Under the pieces are notes generated by a model, which worked only from the letters and a program-made list of their open reading frames with translations, was not told the origin of the DNA and made no database searches. The position numbers and the translations under genes are program-made. From JADFMN01 sp964529975 (GTDB lineage Bacteria; Armatimonadota; Fimbriimonadia; Fimbriimonadales; Fimbriimonadaceae), in contig CAZGXW010000015.1 in the NCBI GenBank assembly GCA_964529975.1, forward strand, positions 1 to 45,710: 45,710 nt of DNA, read 5' to 3'. Below are positions 39,346-45,613 of this stretch, piece after piece. Positions within the stretch are counted from its first letter, which is position 1. Each line of letters opens with the position of its first letter.

Positions 39346-40803
39346 ATGAGTGCAATGACCCGCAGCCCGTGCGACCGGATCTTCGGTGTCGAGACAGAGT
39401 TTGGGACCCTCTGCTCCATTGAGGGCGCCTCGCCGGAGCAGGCGGTCTCGCTCATCAAGGACCAGGTCTTCTATGAGCAGCGGCTCGGATTGATCGACCT
39501 CCACTCGCGCGATGAGGTGTTCGAGCCTGCCGAGAGCGGGGGCTTCCTGATCAACGGCGGTCGCCTGTACATCGACGCCGTCGGCAGTCACCTCGAGTAC
39601 GCGACGGCAGAGTGCAGAACCCTCAAAGGCCTCGTCGCCAACGACCGCGCCGGACAGCGCATCATCACCCGCGCCATCCAAGAGGCAGGACTAGAAAGCC
39701 AGATCGACGTCTACAACAACAGCGTCGACCACTTCGGGGGGCACACGTTCGGATGCCACGAGAACTACCTCGTCAAGATGACGGAGGACTTCTTCACGGT
39801 CGAGGCGCCGAAGCTGTTCCCGTTCCTCGTCACGCGGCAGATCTTCGCGGGGGTTGGCCGCGTCGGGGGGCACTTGCTGATCGCAGGAGGCGCGCCGAAC
39901 TACTACGACATGGTCGACAACCCGGTCGACTACATCTGGGTGTCGCACGTCTACAACGTGCTCGAGGACGACAGTGTCCCGTTCCAACTAAGCCAGCGCG
40001 CGGACCACATCCTCAAAACGATCGCGAGCAGAGTGCGCTTCAACCGCGCTCTCATCAATCCGAAGTGGGAGCACTTCTATGCCCATGAAGGCATGCACCG
40101 ACTGCACGTCCTGTTTGGTGAGAGCAACCAGAACCAAGTCGCCTATGCGCTGAAGATCGGAACGACGTCGCTCGTCCTGCAACTGCTCGAAGACGACCTC
40201 TTGCCAGAGTTCCGTTGCGCCGAACCGTTGATCGCTTTGCGAGAGGTCTCACGCGATCAGTCTTACAAGTGGCCCGTCACGATGATCGACGGAGCAAGGA
40301 TCGGCGCAGTCGACGTGCAACGCGCATATCTACTGGCTGCCCAGCGCTACAAGGGTGCGAACGATGACGTGGACTGGGTGTTGCGCGAATGGGAACTCGT
40401 GCTCGACGGCCTGGAAAATGACCCCATGCAGATGGGGCACTGCGTGGACTGGGTCGCCAAGAAGAAAATCGTCGAGATGTACCGACAGAGCGAAGGGCTG
40501 GACTGGAGCGACGACGCGCTCCATTCGATCGACCTCGAGTACCACAACATCGATCCGCAGAAGTCGCTGTTCCACGGCTATGCGGCGACAGAACGTGTGT
40601 GCGCGTTGGTGGACGAAGTCGACGTTGTTACTGCGACGACCGACCCTCCCCAGGACACGCGCGCTAAGGGCCGGGCGAGGCTTGTGCGCCAGATCCTCGA
40701 TCGCAAGGGCCCTAGGTTCTATGTGTTCGATTGGTCCGGCGTCGCCGTCGACCGCAACTCGTACGTTGAGATGCCTGACCCGTTCGAAACTTATACAGAG
40801 TGA
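39346..40803 (+). CDS. pafA: PafA/Dop-family carboxylate-amine ligase fold protein (Pup ligase or deamidase homologue)
   Basis: A 485-aa protein of the family that attaches Pup to lysines (PafA) or deamidates/removes it (Dop). ATP/metal-site features are present: FGVETEFG near residue 14 and NGGRLYIDAVGSHLEYATAE, with the catalytic-type Asp (RLYID) and the SHxEYATAEC block. GCHENYLVKM and PFLVTRQIFAGVGRVGG follow. YATAEC, GCHENYL and FLVTRQ lean to PafA, while the LENDPM block and DPPQDTRAK lean to Dop. The family phrase NTRDEPHAD is replaced by NPKWEHFYAHEG, and an insert of about 25 residues precedes QLSQRADHI. No Pup-like gene or proteasome gene is in the window. The last 18 codons have a second copy at 41420-41478. 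Confidence 0.82.
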   Translation: MSAMTRSPCDRIFGVETEFGTLCSIEGASPEQAVSLIKDQVFYEQRLGLIDLHSRDEVFEPAESGGFLINGGRLYIDAVGSHLEYATAECRTLKGLVANDRAGQRIITRAIQEAGLESQIDVYNNSVDHFGGHTFGCHENYLVKMTEDFFTVEAPKLFPFLVTRQIFAGVGRVGGHLLIAGGAPNYYDMVDNPVDYIWVSHVYNVLEDDSVPFQLSQRADHILKTIASRVRFNRALINPKWEHFYAHEGMHRLHVLFGESNQNQVAYALKIGTTSLVLQLLEDDLLPEFRCAEPLIALREVSRDQSYKWPVTMIDGARIGAVDVQRAYLLAAQRYKGANDDVDWVLREWELVLDGLENDPMQMGHCVDWVAKKKIVEMYRQSEGLDWSDDALHSIDLEYHNIDPQKSLFHGYAATERVCALVDEVDVVTATTDPPQDTRAKGRARLVRQILDRKGPRFYVFDWSGVAVDRNSYVEMPDPFETYTE

Positions 40804-41396
40804 ATGTGTCGCGAACCCCGAAGGAGACTAACATCCAGCGAGAGGCCGCTTGGCTGCTGGCAGTGACCTTCGTCGTCTGTGTGCTCGTCGGCGTGTTCCG
40901 ATATCCGATCATCCGATGGGGAGGCGACTCCCTTGGAATTGTGTTCGGGATGTTTCTGCTCATGCCTATGGTGACCGGCATGTTAGCGATTGTTGTCTCT
41001 AAGGGTTGGTGGCGGAAGTCCATCGCGACACTGGCAATGGCCCTAAGTGTTTTCGTCATCTTCTGGAGTCCGCTCGAGGACCACTACCGTGCTCGTGACA
41101 TTGCTGAGAACCGCACGGCTCGCGAAGCGGTCCTCGATGACCTCGCCTCAGGTCGACTGGCTGCTGACGGACACGGTACTTTTGATGCCCCCAAGAGCGC
41201 AGCGTCAGCAAGATGCTGGGTTATTGAAGAGGACGGAGAACGCTGGGTGTTCTTCCCGCTTCAGCCGTTTGGAGTGGACAACTACTCAGGGCTCGTTCAT
41301 TCGAAGACGGGGGCACCGCCGCCGCGCCACTCGTTCTTCGAAGTCGTTCTGGCCGAACGACTGGACGACCACTGGTTCTGGATTTCCACGACATAG
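40800..41396 (+). CDS. membrane protein carried on the pafA 3'-end cassette, unknown function
   Basis: A 198-aa protein starting at GTG 40800 inside the pafA stop (GTGA). Three membrane segments lie at about residues 17-37, 45-68 and 74-92 (LLAVTFVVCVLVGVFRY, GIVFGMFLLMPMVTGMLAIV, IATLAMALSVFVIF). A soluble C-terminal domain follows with ARCWVIEEDGERWVFFPLQP and HSFFEVVLAERLDDHWFW. No family is recognised. The gene fills the space between the two copies of the pafA end and uses more A/T-ending codons than pafA, which suggests it arrived from elsewhere. Confidence 0.65.
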   Translation: MNVSRTPKETNIQREAAWLLAVTFVVCVLVGVFRYPIIRWGGDSLGIVFGMFLLMPMVTGMLAIVVSKGWWRKSIATLAMALSVFVIFWSPLEDHYRARDIAENRTAREAVLDDLASGRLAADGHGTFDAPKSAASARCWVIEEDGERWVFFPLQPFGVDNYSGLVHSKTGAPPPRHSFFEVVLAERLDDHWFWISTT

Positions 41397-41419
41397 ACGA
41401 GTCTGACTGCCTTAACCTT

Positions 41420-41478
41420 CCGTCGACCGCAACTCGTACGTCGAGATGCCGGATCCGTTCGAGACCTACACCGATTAG
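41420..41478 (+). pseudogene. duplicated 3' end of the PafA-like gene
   Basis: CCGTCGACCGCAACTCGTACG at 41420-41440 is a 21-nt exact match to 40745-40765. Beyond it the peptide still matches: VDRNSYVEMPDPFETYTD here against ...TYTE in the intact gene. Nearly all the nucleotide differences are at third codon positions. This copy uses GC-ending codons like the body of pafA. The end now attached to pafA uses GTT, CCT, GAA, ACT, TAT and ACA. Its TAG stop overlaps the TAA stop of the convergent gene at 41475, so this looks like the original gene end, displaced by 675 bp. Confidence 0.8.
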
Positions 41479-42110
41479 AAGCCAACGCCGGCGCTCAGTC
41501 CCACGTGCTTCATCTTGACGAGCATGACTGTCCAACTCACTGAAGGCGTCTTGTGCGTCAGCAGCGCGTGGCAGTTCCTGCCGTCGTACATTTGCATGAA
41601 GTCCCAAGCCGGAGAGAGCGCGACATTCACGCCGGCAGGGAAGAGCAATCGTTCCTCCCACTCGGACCAACTCACGCCGACGTAGGGCGCGAACGGCGTG
41701 CCGTGGACGCCCTTTGCAGCAGTCGCGTAATACGCCTGGTTGCCCTTAGGTGAGAAGATGCGGTCGCTCGAGGTGCCGAGCGTCAGCATGGGCGTGTGCT
41801 CCGTCTCCGCGAGGGCGACCCAGTTCAAGAGAGGGCCCGCCTCCTCGGCCGCGAGGTTTCCTTCGATGCCGACCTGCAAGCGAGGAGTCGCCCGGTACAT
41901 GAGCGTCGTGCGCCAGCGAGGACGCTCTGCGCGGGTGTCCACCCAACGCAGGCTGTACTGCCATTGAAAACCAATGTCCCCCGAACCGAGGAACTTTCCC
42001 TCACCGGGTCATCCGGTTCACGTGGGAACCGCCACAGGCGGCTCTTGCGACTGTGCGAGCGCATACATCGGCACGATGATCATCGCGAATATGGCGGTCG
42101 CCTTTGTCAC
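41475..42110 (-). pseudogene. outer-membrane-type protein gene interrupted by two in-frame TGA codons
   Basis: From GTG 42110, with GGAG 8 nt upstream (complement of 42119-42122), the frame encodes a signal peptide, MTKATAIFAMIIVPMYALAQ, then about ten residues to TGA (42018-42020). A second TGA is at 42009-42011. The same frame then continues through GKFLGSGDIGFQWQYSLRW and a beta-barrel-like body to TAA at 41475-41477. The longest uninterrupted piece starts at GTG 41942 and lacks a signal. Reading both TGA codons as Trp would give PTWTGWPGEGK, natural for a porin-like protein. TGA is a normal stop elsewhere in the window, so nonsense mutations or base errors are likelier. The family is not recognised. 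Confidence 0.65.
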
Positions 42111-42250
42111 TTTTGGTTCTCCACTTGTCTTTTGCCGAGGGAGTCGATCGAGCCCATGCTGGTCTGTCGTCCTTGGGTGATATACCGCATTGGCGCGGTC
42201 CGATCCCGTGACCGGCGAAACCGGGCGGGCCGATCCGGAGTATCGATGCC

Positions 42251-42544
42251 ATGAGCCCGATCTATCTGACTGCAGCGTTCGAGGACGCGTTTCCGTTCCT
42301 CATCGGGTTCGGGCTGTTCGTGCTCGTTCCGGTCGTCGCGATGATGCTGCGGCACCAGCGGCAGATGGCCGAGATCATCCACCGCCGCCGCGAAGGGCAG
42401 GCGGACGAAGTGATCGCCCGGCTCGACGGGTTGCAAAGGGAACTGGCGGAGATGAAGCACCGGCAGAACGAGATGATCCTCTCGATCGACGCGAAGCCTC
42501 TTCAGGTGGACTCCGTCGAAAGCAGGGTCAGGGACGATGGGTAA
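42251..42544 (+). CDS. small membrane protein with coiled-coil tail
   Basis: A 97-aa protein. One strong membrane helix (residues 13-33, AFPFLIGFGLFVLVPVVAMM) is followed by a basic, heptad-like helix (RQMAEIIHRRREGQADEVIA and RLDGLQRELAEMKHRQNEMI). The architecture is common in small accessory envelope proteins, and no function can be given. The 140 nt between it and the broken barrel gene contain no other feature I can support. Confidence 0.7.
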   Translation: MSPIYLTAAFEDAFPFLIGFGLFVLVPVVAMMLRHQRQMAEIIHRRREGQADEVIARLDGLQRELAEMKHRQNEMILSIDAKPLQVDSVESRVRDDG

Positions 42545-42557
42545 CAGTTTTATGAGA

Positions 42558-42593
42558 GCGCGGGCTCCTTCGACAGGCTCAGGATGACCGCGC
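42558..42593. repeat. dispersed hairpin repeat, copy 3
   Basis: Plus-strand copy of the TTCGACAGGCTCAGGATGA core, enclosed by an outer stem GCGCGG (42558-42563) and CCGCGC (42588-42593). The stem differs from that at 39271-39309 yet still pairs. It lies 14 nt downstream of the small membrane gene. Confidence 0.75.
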
Positions 42594-42941
42594 ACTTGAA
42601 AGCGGCGCTAAAGCGCCGCACTCCACACGGGGCCTACCGACATCTGCGACCCCTCCGGGGTCGGGTGGTTTTTTGTGGCCGCCTTTCCGGGGGTCTTCGA
42701 CCCCCGGCTATCGTATTGCACCCCTCCAGGGTGCTGGATGACCACCCATCAGGCTCTTTCGGTGCGCGCCCTAGATCTTCCCGTTTACTCCCGTTTTCTC
42801 CCGTTTTTTGAAGCCAAGTTTCTCCCGTTTTCTTCCCGTTTTTCGGTCACCTTTTGACCTTGCCCCGTCTTACTTCCTCCTTGTACTGCGGGGTCGACTG
42901 ACCACTATGCTGCTTTCAAGGTTCTCCCGTTTGAGTTTTCA
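42594..42941. repeat. gene-free palindrome cluster and CTCCCGTTTT direct repeats
   Basis: No gene is seen here. In order: GCGGCGCT-AA-AGCGCCGC (about 42601-42618); CGACCCC-tcc-GGGGTCG (about 42648-42664); CCGGGGGTC-ttc-GACCCCCGG (about 42687-42707); and CACCC-ctcca-GGGTG (about 42719-42733). From 42778 a decanucleotide of the type CTCCCGTTTT recurs: three in tandem, then at about 42821, 42833 and 42924. The tract runs into the 100-N gap, where such repeats would block assembly. Confidence 0.7.
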
Positions 42942-43041
42942 NNNNNNNNNNNNNNNNNNNNNNNNNNNNNNNNNNNNNNNNNNNNNNNNNNNNNNNNNNN
43001 NNNNNNNNNNNNNNNNNNNNNNNNNNNNNNNNNNNNNNNNN
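42942..43041. other. assembly gap (100 N)
   Basis: A run of exactly 100 N, the size commonly used for gaps of unknown length. The left flank is the CTCCCGTTTT repeat tract and the right flank is GGGGAGGG-type low-complexity sequence, so content and length are unknown. Confidence 0.95.
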
Positions 43042-43067
43042 GGGGAGGGATCATAGGCTTGTTCGCA

Positions 43068-43099
43068 CCCCCACCCTAACCCTCCCCCAAGGGGGAGGG
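43068..43099. repeat. CCCTCCCCC/GGGGGAGGG intergenic palindrome
   Basis: The perfect palindrome CCCTCCCCCAAGGGGGAGGG (43080-43099) is preceded by CCCCACCCTAA. This kind of element occurs between genes in many draft genomes. There is no T-run, so it is not a standard terminator. A shorter relative (GGGGAGGG) starts right after the gap. Confidence 0.6.
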
Positions 43100-43122
43100 A
43101 ATCCTAGGCAGCGCGTCGAGCG

Positions 43123-43215
43123 GGCACCAGTCTGGTCTCCGGCGTGGTTTGCCGAGAGTGTTAGTGCGTGGGGAAGTACGAACGTGCGCTAGTGGCCGGA
43201 TCCCAGGCTGGAGCC
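43123..43215. repeat. REP doublet (REPIN-like), copy 3, without its own RAYT
   Basis: The plus copy GGCACCAGTCTGGTCTCC at 43123-43140 and the minus copy at 43198-43215 (17 of 18 positions of the consensus) have the same arrangement and nearly the same length (93 bp) as the doublets at 52-141 and 763-858. The transposase of this REP family in the window is at the opposite end, 42 kb away. The nearby RAYT at 44789 is flanked by a different REP type. A degenerate half-copy lies at about 44003-44015 (AGCCTGGAGCCACC). Confidence 0.72.
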
Positions 43216-43319
43216 ACCCGCCCGTTCGCATCTGACGCCTTGAACTACGCGCAAGGAGGTTTCAACCCGTCATCGGGCGTGGTAACGCTCGAAACAGTGT
43301 CACCGTCAAAAACAGTGAT

Positions 43320-43982
43320 TTGAAGCCAGTCGCAACTGCCCTGGCCCTGTGTGCCGCCGTTGTCGCGAGTGCACAGGGGTTTGTAGCCACGATAAGCGGC
43401 TACGGCGAGTGGCCGGGCTATCTTCGGCTCATTGAGTCGCCAGGCTCCGTGCCGATGTGGGAGTTCGACGTGCGAGGCCGCACAGGCTTTTTCAAGATCC
43501 TCGCGGAGATTCACAGAGCAGACAATCAGCAGTACGAAGTTGTCTGGGGTGAACGGGACCGACTGCTCGTTAAGGCTGTGACGCACAGCCCCTCAACGGG
43601 AAAGCCATTTGACGTCGAGATGATGCTCCGCTTTGTTCTGAGCGACACAGGAATGACTTATCGGATCGACGGTGGACAGTACAACATCATGCCGCGCTCT
43701 GAGGGCTTGCTTCCGCCCGACTGGCCCGTTCCCGCGCCCAAGGCTTCTACTTCTCTGGATCACATTGCGCGCGCATTAAGCTTGCAAGGTCGTGGCTATC
43801 GCGTCGATCGCTTTGCGGCGGCGGAGGTTTCGCTCGTTGCGCCCGTCGCTTCTTGGGATCAACTTATGTGGATCGTTTCGGAGCTTGACCCTGGGATCAA
43901 GATTGTGGACGACGGGAGCGTGGTCGCAGTTTCAAAGCGTGGACATGAGCCAGTGATTTCGACCGTGACCTGCTCTCGTTAG
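43320..43982 (+). CDS. exported protein with STN-like C-terminal domain, unknown function
   Basis: A 220-aa protein starting at TTG 43320 with a signal peptide (MKPVATALALCAAVVASAQG). The last 80 residues have two similar segments (LDHIARALSLQGRGYRVDRF and WDQLMWIVSELDPGIKIVDD). Their pattern recalls the short secretin/TonB N-terminal (STN) domain, with a hydrophobic strand after each helix. I see no convincing ribosome-binding site. Codon use is AT-richer than the core genes. It converges with the gene at 44028-44717. Confidence 0.6.
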   Translation: MKPVATALALCAAVVASAQGFVATISGYGEWPGYLRLIESPGSVPMWEFDVRGRTGFFKILAEIHRADNQQYEVVWGERDRLLVKAVTHSPSTGKPFDVEMMLRFVLSDTGMTYRIDGGQYNIMPRSEGLLPPDWPVPAPKASTSLDHIARALSLQGRGYRVDRFAAAEVSLVAPVASWDQLMWIVSELDPGIKIVDDGSVVAVSKRGHEPVISTVTCSR

Positions 43983-44027
43983 CATCGGTCACACCAGGCA
44001 AGAGCCTGGAGCCACCTCTTCGTAGAT

Positions 44028-44717
44028 TCACACCGTCGAATATGTACGAACGTATATGACCTTCCAGGCGCTCTTCGTGCGCTCAAGGAGGAATGCTAAC
44101 TTCGCGCTGTGAAATCCATAGGGAAGGCCTACCATATAGACGAACGCATAGCGTCCATCGCGAGAATAAGCAGGTGGATAGAGACTGCCATGTGTGCGGA
44201 TCGTGCCCTCCTTGCCGGCGCGATTCTTTGTGACCTCTCTCTTCAGCGACATTCCAACAGTCGTTGTTTCGAAGCTAACCTTGATTCGATCGTCTAAGAC
44301 GAGGTCGCTAACCGGTTGAAGCGGGCCAGGATCGAACGCGTCTCCGTCGTGTTGAATCGAGCTCTTGATTTCTTCTAACAGTTTTAGCTCGGCCTCGGCG
44401 CCAGTTCGGAAGAACGCAGAGACAATGAGGTTATCAAGTACTGAAACGAAAGCGGGTCTTGTCCTTGTCGCCCACGATGGAAACACGACGACGAAGTCGC
44501 CTTTCGTCCAGTCTGGGTCACGCCAATCTGCCTCGCTGTAGAAGCCTCCCATTGCCGCATTGATCACGGCAGCATCAACGGTGCCCGGCACCGGCGGCTT
44601 CGTGATCACTTCTTGGCAAGGATCGCTGCCAAGACGTGCCCATTCCCGCCGCCGATATCGATGAGNNNNNNNNNNTCCGGACAGCACGACTATCGACAAC
44701 AACGTGCCAAGCGTCAC
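44028..44717 (-). CDS. exported hypothetical protein, N-terminus disrupted by scaffold gap
   Basis: The right contig gives a signal-like start (MTLGTLLSIVVLSG, GTG at 44717), then a 10-N gap, then a body of about 200 residues. Recognisable text runs from QEVITKPPVPGTVDAAVINA onward: FVVVFPSWATRTRPAFVSVL, then YSRDGRYAFVYMVGLPYGFH and WKVIYVRTYSTV. I do not recognise the family. The segment between the gap and about 44608 also reads as a methyltransferase motif in another frame, so the N-terminal part of this model is unreliable. The strand and body are well supported. Confidence 0.55.
   Translation of the reverse strand: MTLGTLLSIVVLSGXXXXHRYRRREWARLGSDPCQEVITKPPVPGTVDAAVINAAMGGFYSEADWRDPDWTKGDFVVVFPSWATRTRPAFVSVLDNLIVSAFFRTGAEAELKLLEEIKSSIQHDGDAFDPGPLQPVSDLVLDDRIKVSFETTTVGMSLKREVTKNRAGKEGTIRTHGSLYPPAYSRDGRYAFVYMVGLPYGFHSAKLAFLLERTKSAWKVIYVRTYSTV
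44606..44665 (-). other. methyltransferase-motif fragment at contig edge, probable chimera
   Basis: Immediately left of the N-run, the minus strand reads LIDIGGGNGHVLAAILAKK and then stops. This is the SAM-binding motif I of O-methyltransferases (DxGGGxG). Nothing else of a methyltransferase is present, and the sequence runs straight into a different gene in another frame. It resembles the uvrA-motif fragment left of the other 10-N gap. Confidence 0.5.
44666..44675. other. assembly gap (10 N)
   Basis: A 10-N scaffold join inside the 5' part of the exported hypothetical gene at 44028-44717. The sequence to its left carries a motif from an unrelated family, so the join may be false. Confidence 0.9.
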
Positions 44718-44746
44718 AGATCAATTCTACCGCTCGCTGCCCAGCC

Positions 44747-44780
44747 GGGTGCCTCGGTCTGACTCGCAGAGCAGACCGGG
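44747..44780 (+). repeat. second-family REP hairpin, left of RAYT 2
   Basis: GGGTGCC precedes a perfect 7-bp stem, CGGTCTG (44755-44761) and CAGACCG (44772-44778), around the loop ACTCGCAGAG. The same 34-nt unit recurs inverted at 45334-45367. It ends 9 nt before the GTG start of the transposase. Confidence 0.82.
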
Positions 44781-44788
44781 TATCAAAG

Positions 44789-45319
44789 GTGATCCGGCAG
44801 ACTACACCCGAGAGATTCCGCAACAAGAGGCACGATTCTGTCTGGGACACTCGCTTCCTCACGTTCTCGTGTTATCGAAGGCTCCCGTTGCTGTCGTCGC
44901 GATGGGCTAAGGACACGATCGTCGACCACCTGGCGCACACCAAGAGCCGTCTAGGCTATCAACTGTTCGCTTACGTCGTCATGCCCGACCACGTACACCT
45001 GCTCCTACACCCGAACGTGGAAGTCGCAACGGTCCGACGCATTCTCTCAGCATTGAAGACTCGCACGGCCACAGTCGTGCTCGAGCGACTTCGGGTCGAG
45101 GCACCGGGGCTCGTGTCACGTGCGATGGACGCCCGGGGGCACGCGCACCTGTGGCAGGCGGGCGGGGGTTATGACCGCAACATCCACACGCAGCGGGAGT
45201 TCTTGGAGAAGGCGCGGTACATCGAAGAGAACCCTGTGCGAAAGGGCTTGGTCGACCGGGCTGAGTACTATGAGTGGTCGTCCGCGGGGTCTGTCTTGCT
45301 GGGACGGGATCCGTGGTGA
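44789..45319 (+). CDS. REP-associated tyrosine transposase (RAYT 2)
   Basis: A 176-aa Y1-type transposase. Motifs: DTRFLTFSCYRRLPLL, the HUH-like VVMPDHVHLLLHP, the tyrosine in GGGYDRNIHT, and YIEENPVRKGLVDRAEYYEW SS at the end. The frame is open further left, but that part translates the REP hairpin and the gap, so I start at GTG 44789 (VIRQTTPERF). Inverted REP hairpins lie 9 nt before the start and 14 nt after the stop, bracketing the gene. It is clearly a different lineage from the RAYT at 162-734: the core motifs agree but little else does. Confidence 0.88.
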   Translation: MIRQTTPERFRNKRHDSVWDTRFLTFSCYRRLPLLSSRWAKDTIVDHLAHTKSRLGYQLFAYVVMPDHVHLLLHPNVEVATVRRILSALKTRTATVVLERLRVEAPGLVSRAMDARGHAHLWQAGGGYDRNIHTQREFLEKARYIEENPVRKGLVDRAEYYEWSSAGSVLLGRDPW

Positions 45320-45333
45320 AGGGTTTGTCCTGT

Positions 45334-45367
45334 CCCGGTCTGCTCTGCGAGTCAGACCGGGGCACCC
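45334..45367 (-). repeat. second-family REP hairpin, right of RAYT 2
   Basis: Inverted copy of the 44747-44780 unit. The stem is CGGTCTG (45336-45342) and CAGACCG (45353-45359), followed by GGGGCACCC. The two units differ at only a few positions. The stop codon of the small minus-strand ORF at 45352 lies inside this hairpin. Confidence 0.82.
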
Positions 45368-45567
45368 GCCCTTGTAAGCCCGGCGACGGCAGCCAGGGTC
45401 AGACCCAGAAGGAACAGTGCCAGGAGGAGGAGAGTCCGCCACTTTCTACGGGTTACCGTCTTCTTGACGAAAACCATGGTGAGGGCGACCGTGGCGAACA
45501 GGAACCCAAAAACGACTACGAGCGCGAGCTGCACCCCGTACGACCAAGACACGCTTGATACTAGCAC
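45352..45567 (-). CDS. possible small two-span membrane protein
   Basis: A 71-aa frame from GTG 45567 (or GTG 45552) with two hydrophobic segments, LALVVVFGFLFATVALTMVF and LLLLALFLLGLTLAAVAGLT, separated by basic KKTVTRRKWR. That is a plausible small membrane hairpin. The last residues come from the REP hairpin, so the natural end may be lost. No ribosome-binding site is evident. The frame also stays open upstream through the tandem repeat, which I do not treat as coding. Confidence 0.45.
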   Translation of the reverse strand: MLVSSVSWSYGVQLALVVVFGFLFATVALTMVFVKKTVTRRKWRTLLLLALFLLGLTLAAVAGLTRAGAPV

Positions 45568-45613
45568 TGGACGGCGCGCCGTGACCCTTCCGGCTCGCGC
45601 CTCGACCCACCCC

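Noticed and set aside
39237..39458. Longer HrcA N-terminus
   Set aside because: It would translate the dispersed hairpin repeat and the opposite-strand pafA start; HrcA similarity begins at MEPLSERKEQ.
41475..42110. Use of TGA as a sense codon throughout the genome
   Set aside because: Many well-identified genes in the window end at TGA (for example dnaJ, pepP, pafA and nadE), often within ATGA or GTGA overlaps, so TGA is a normal stop.
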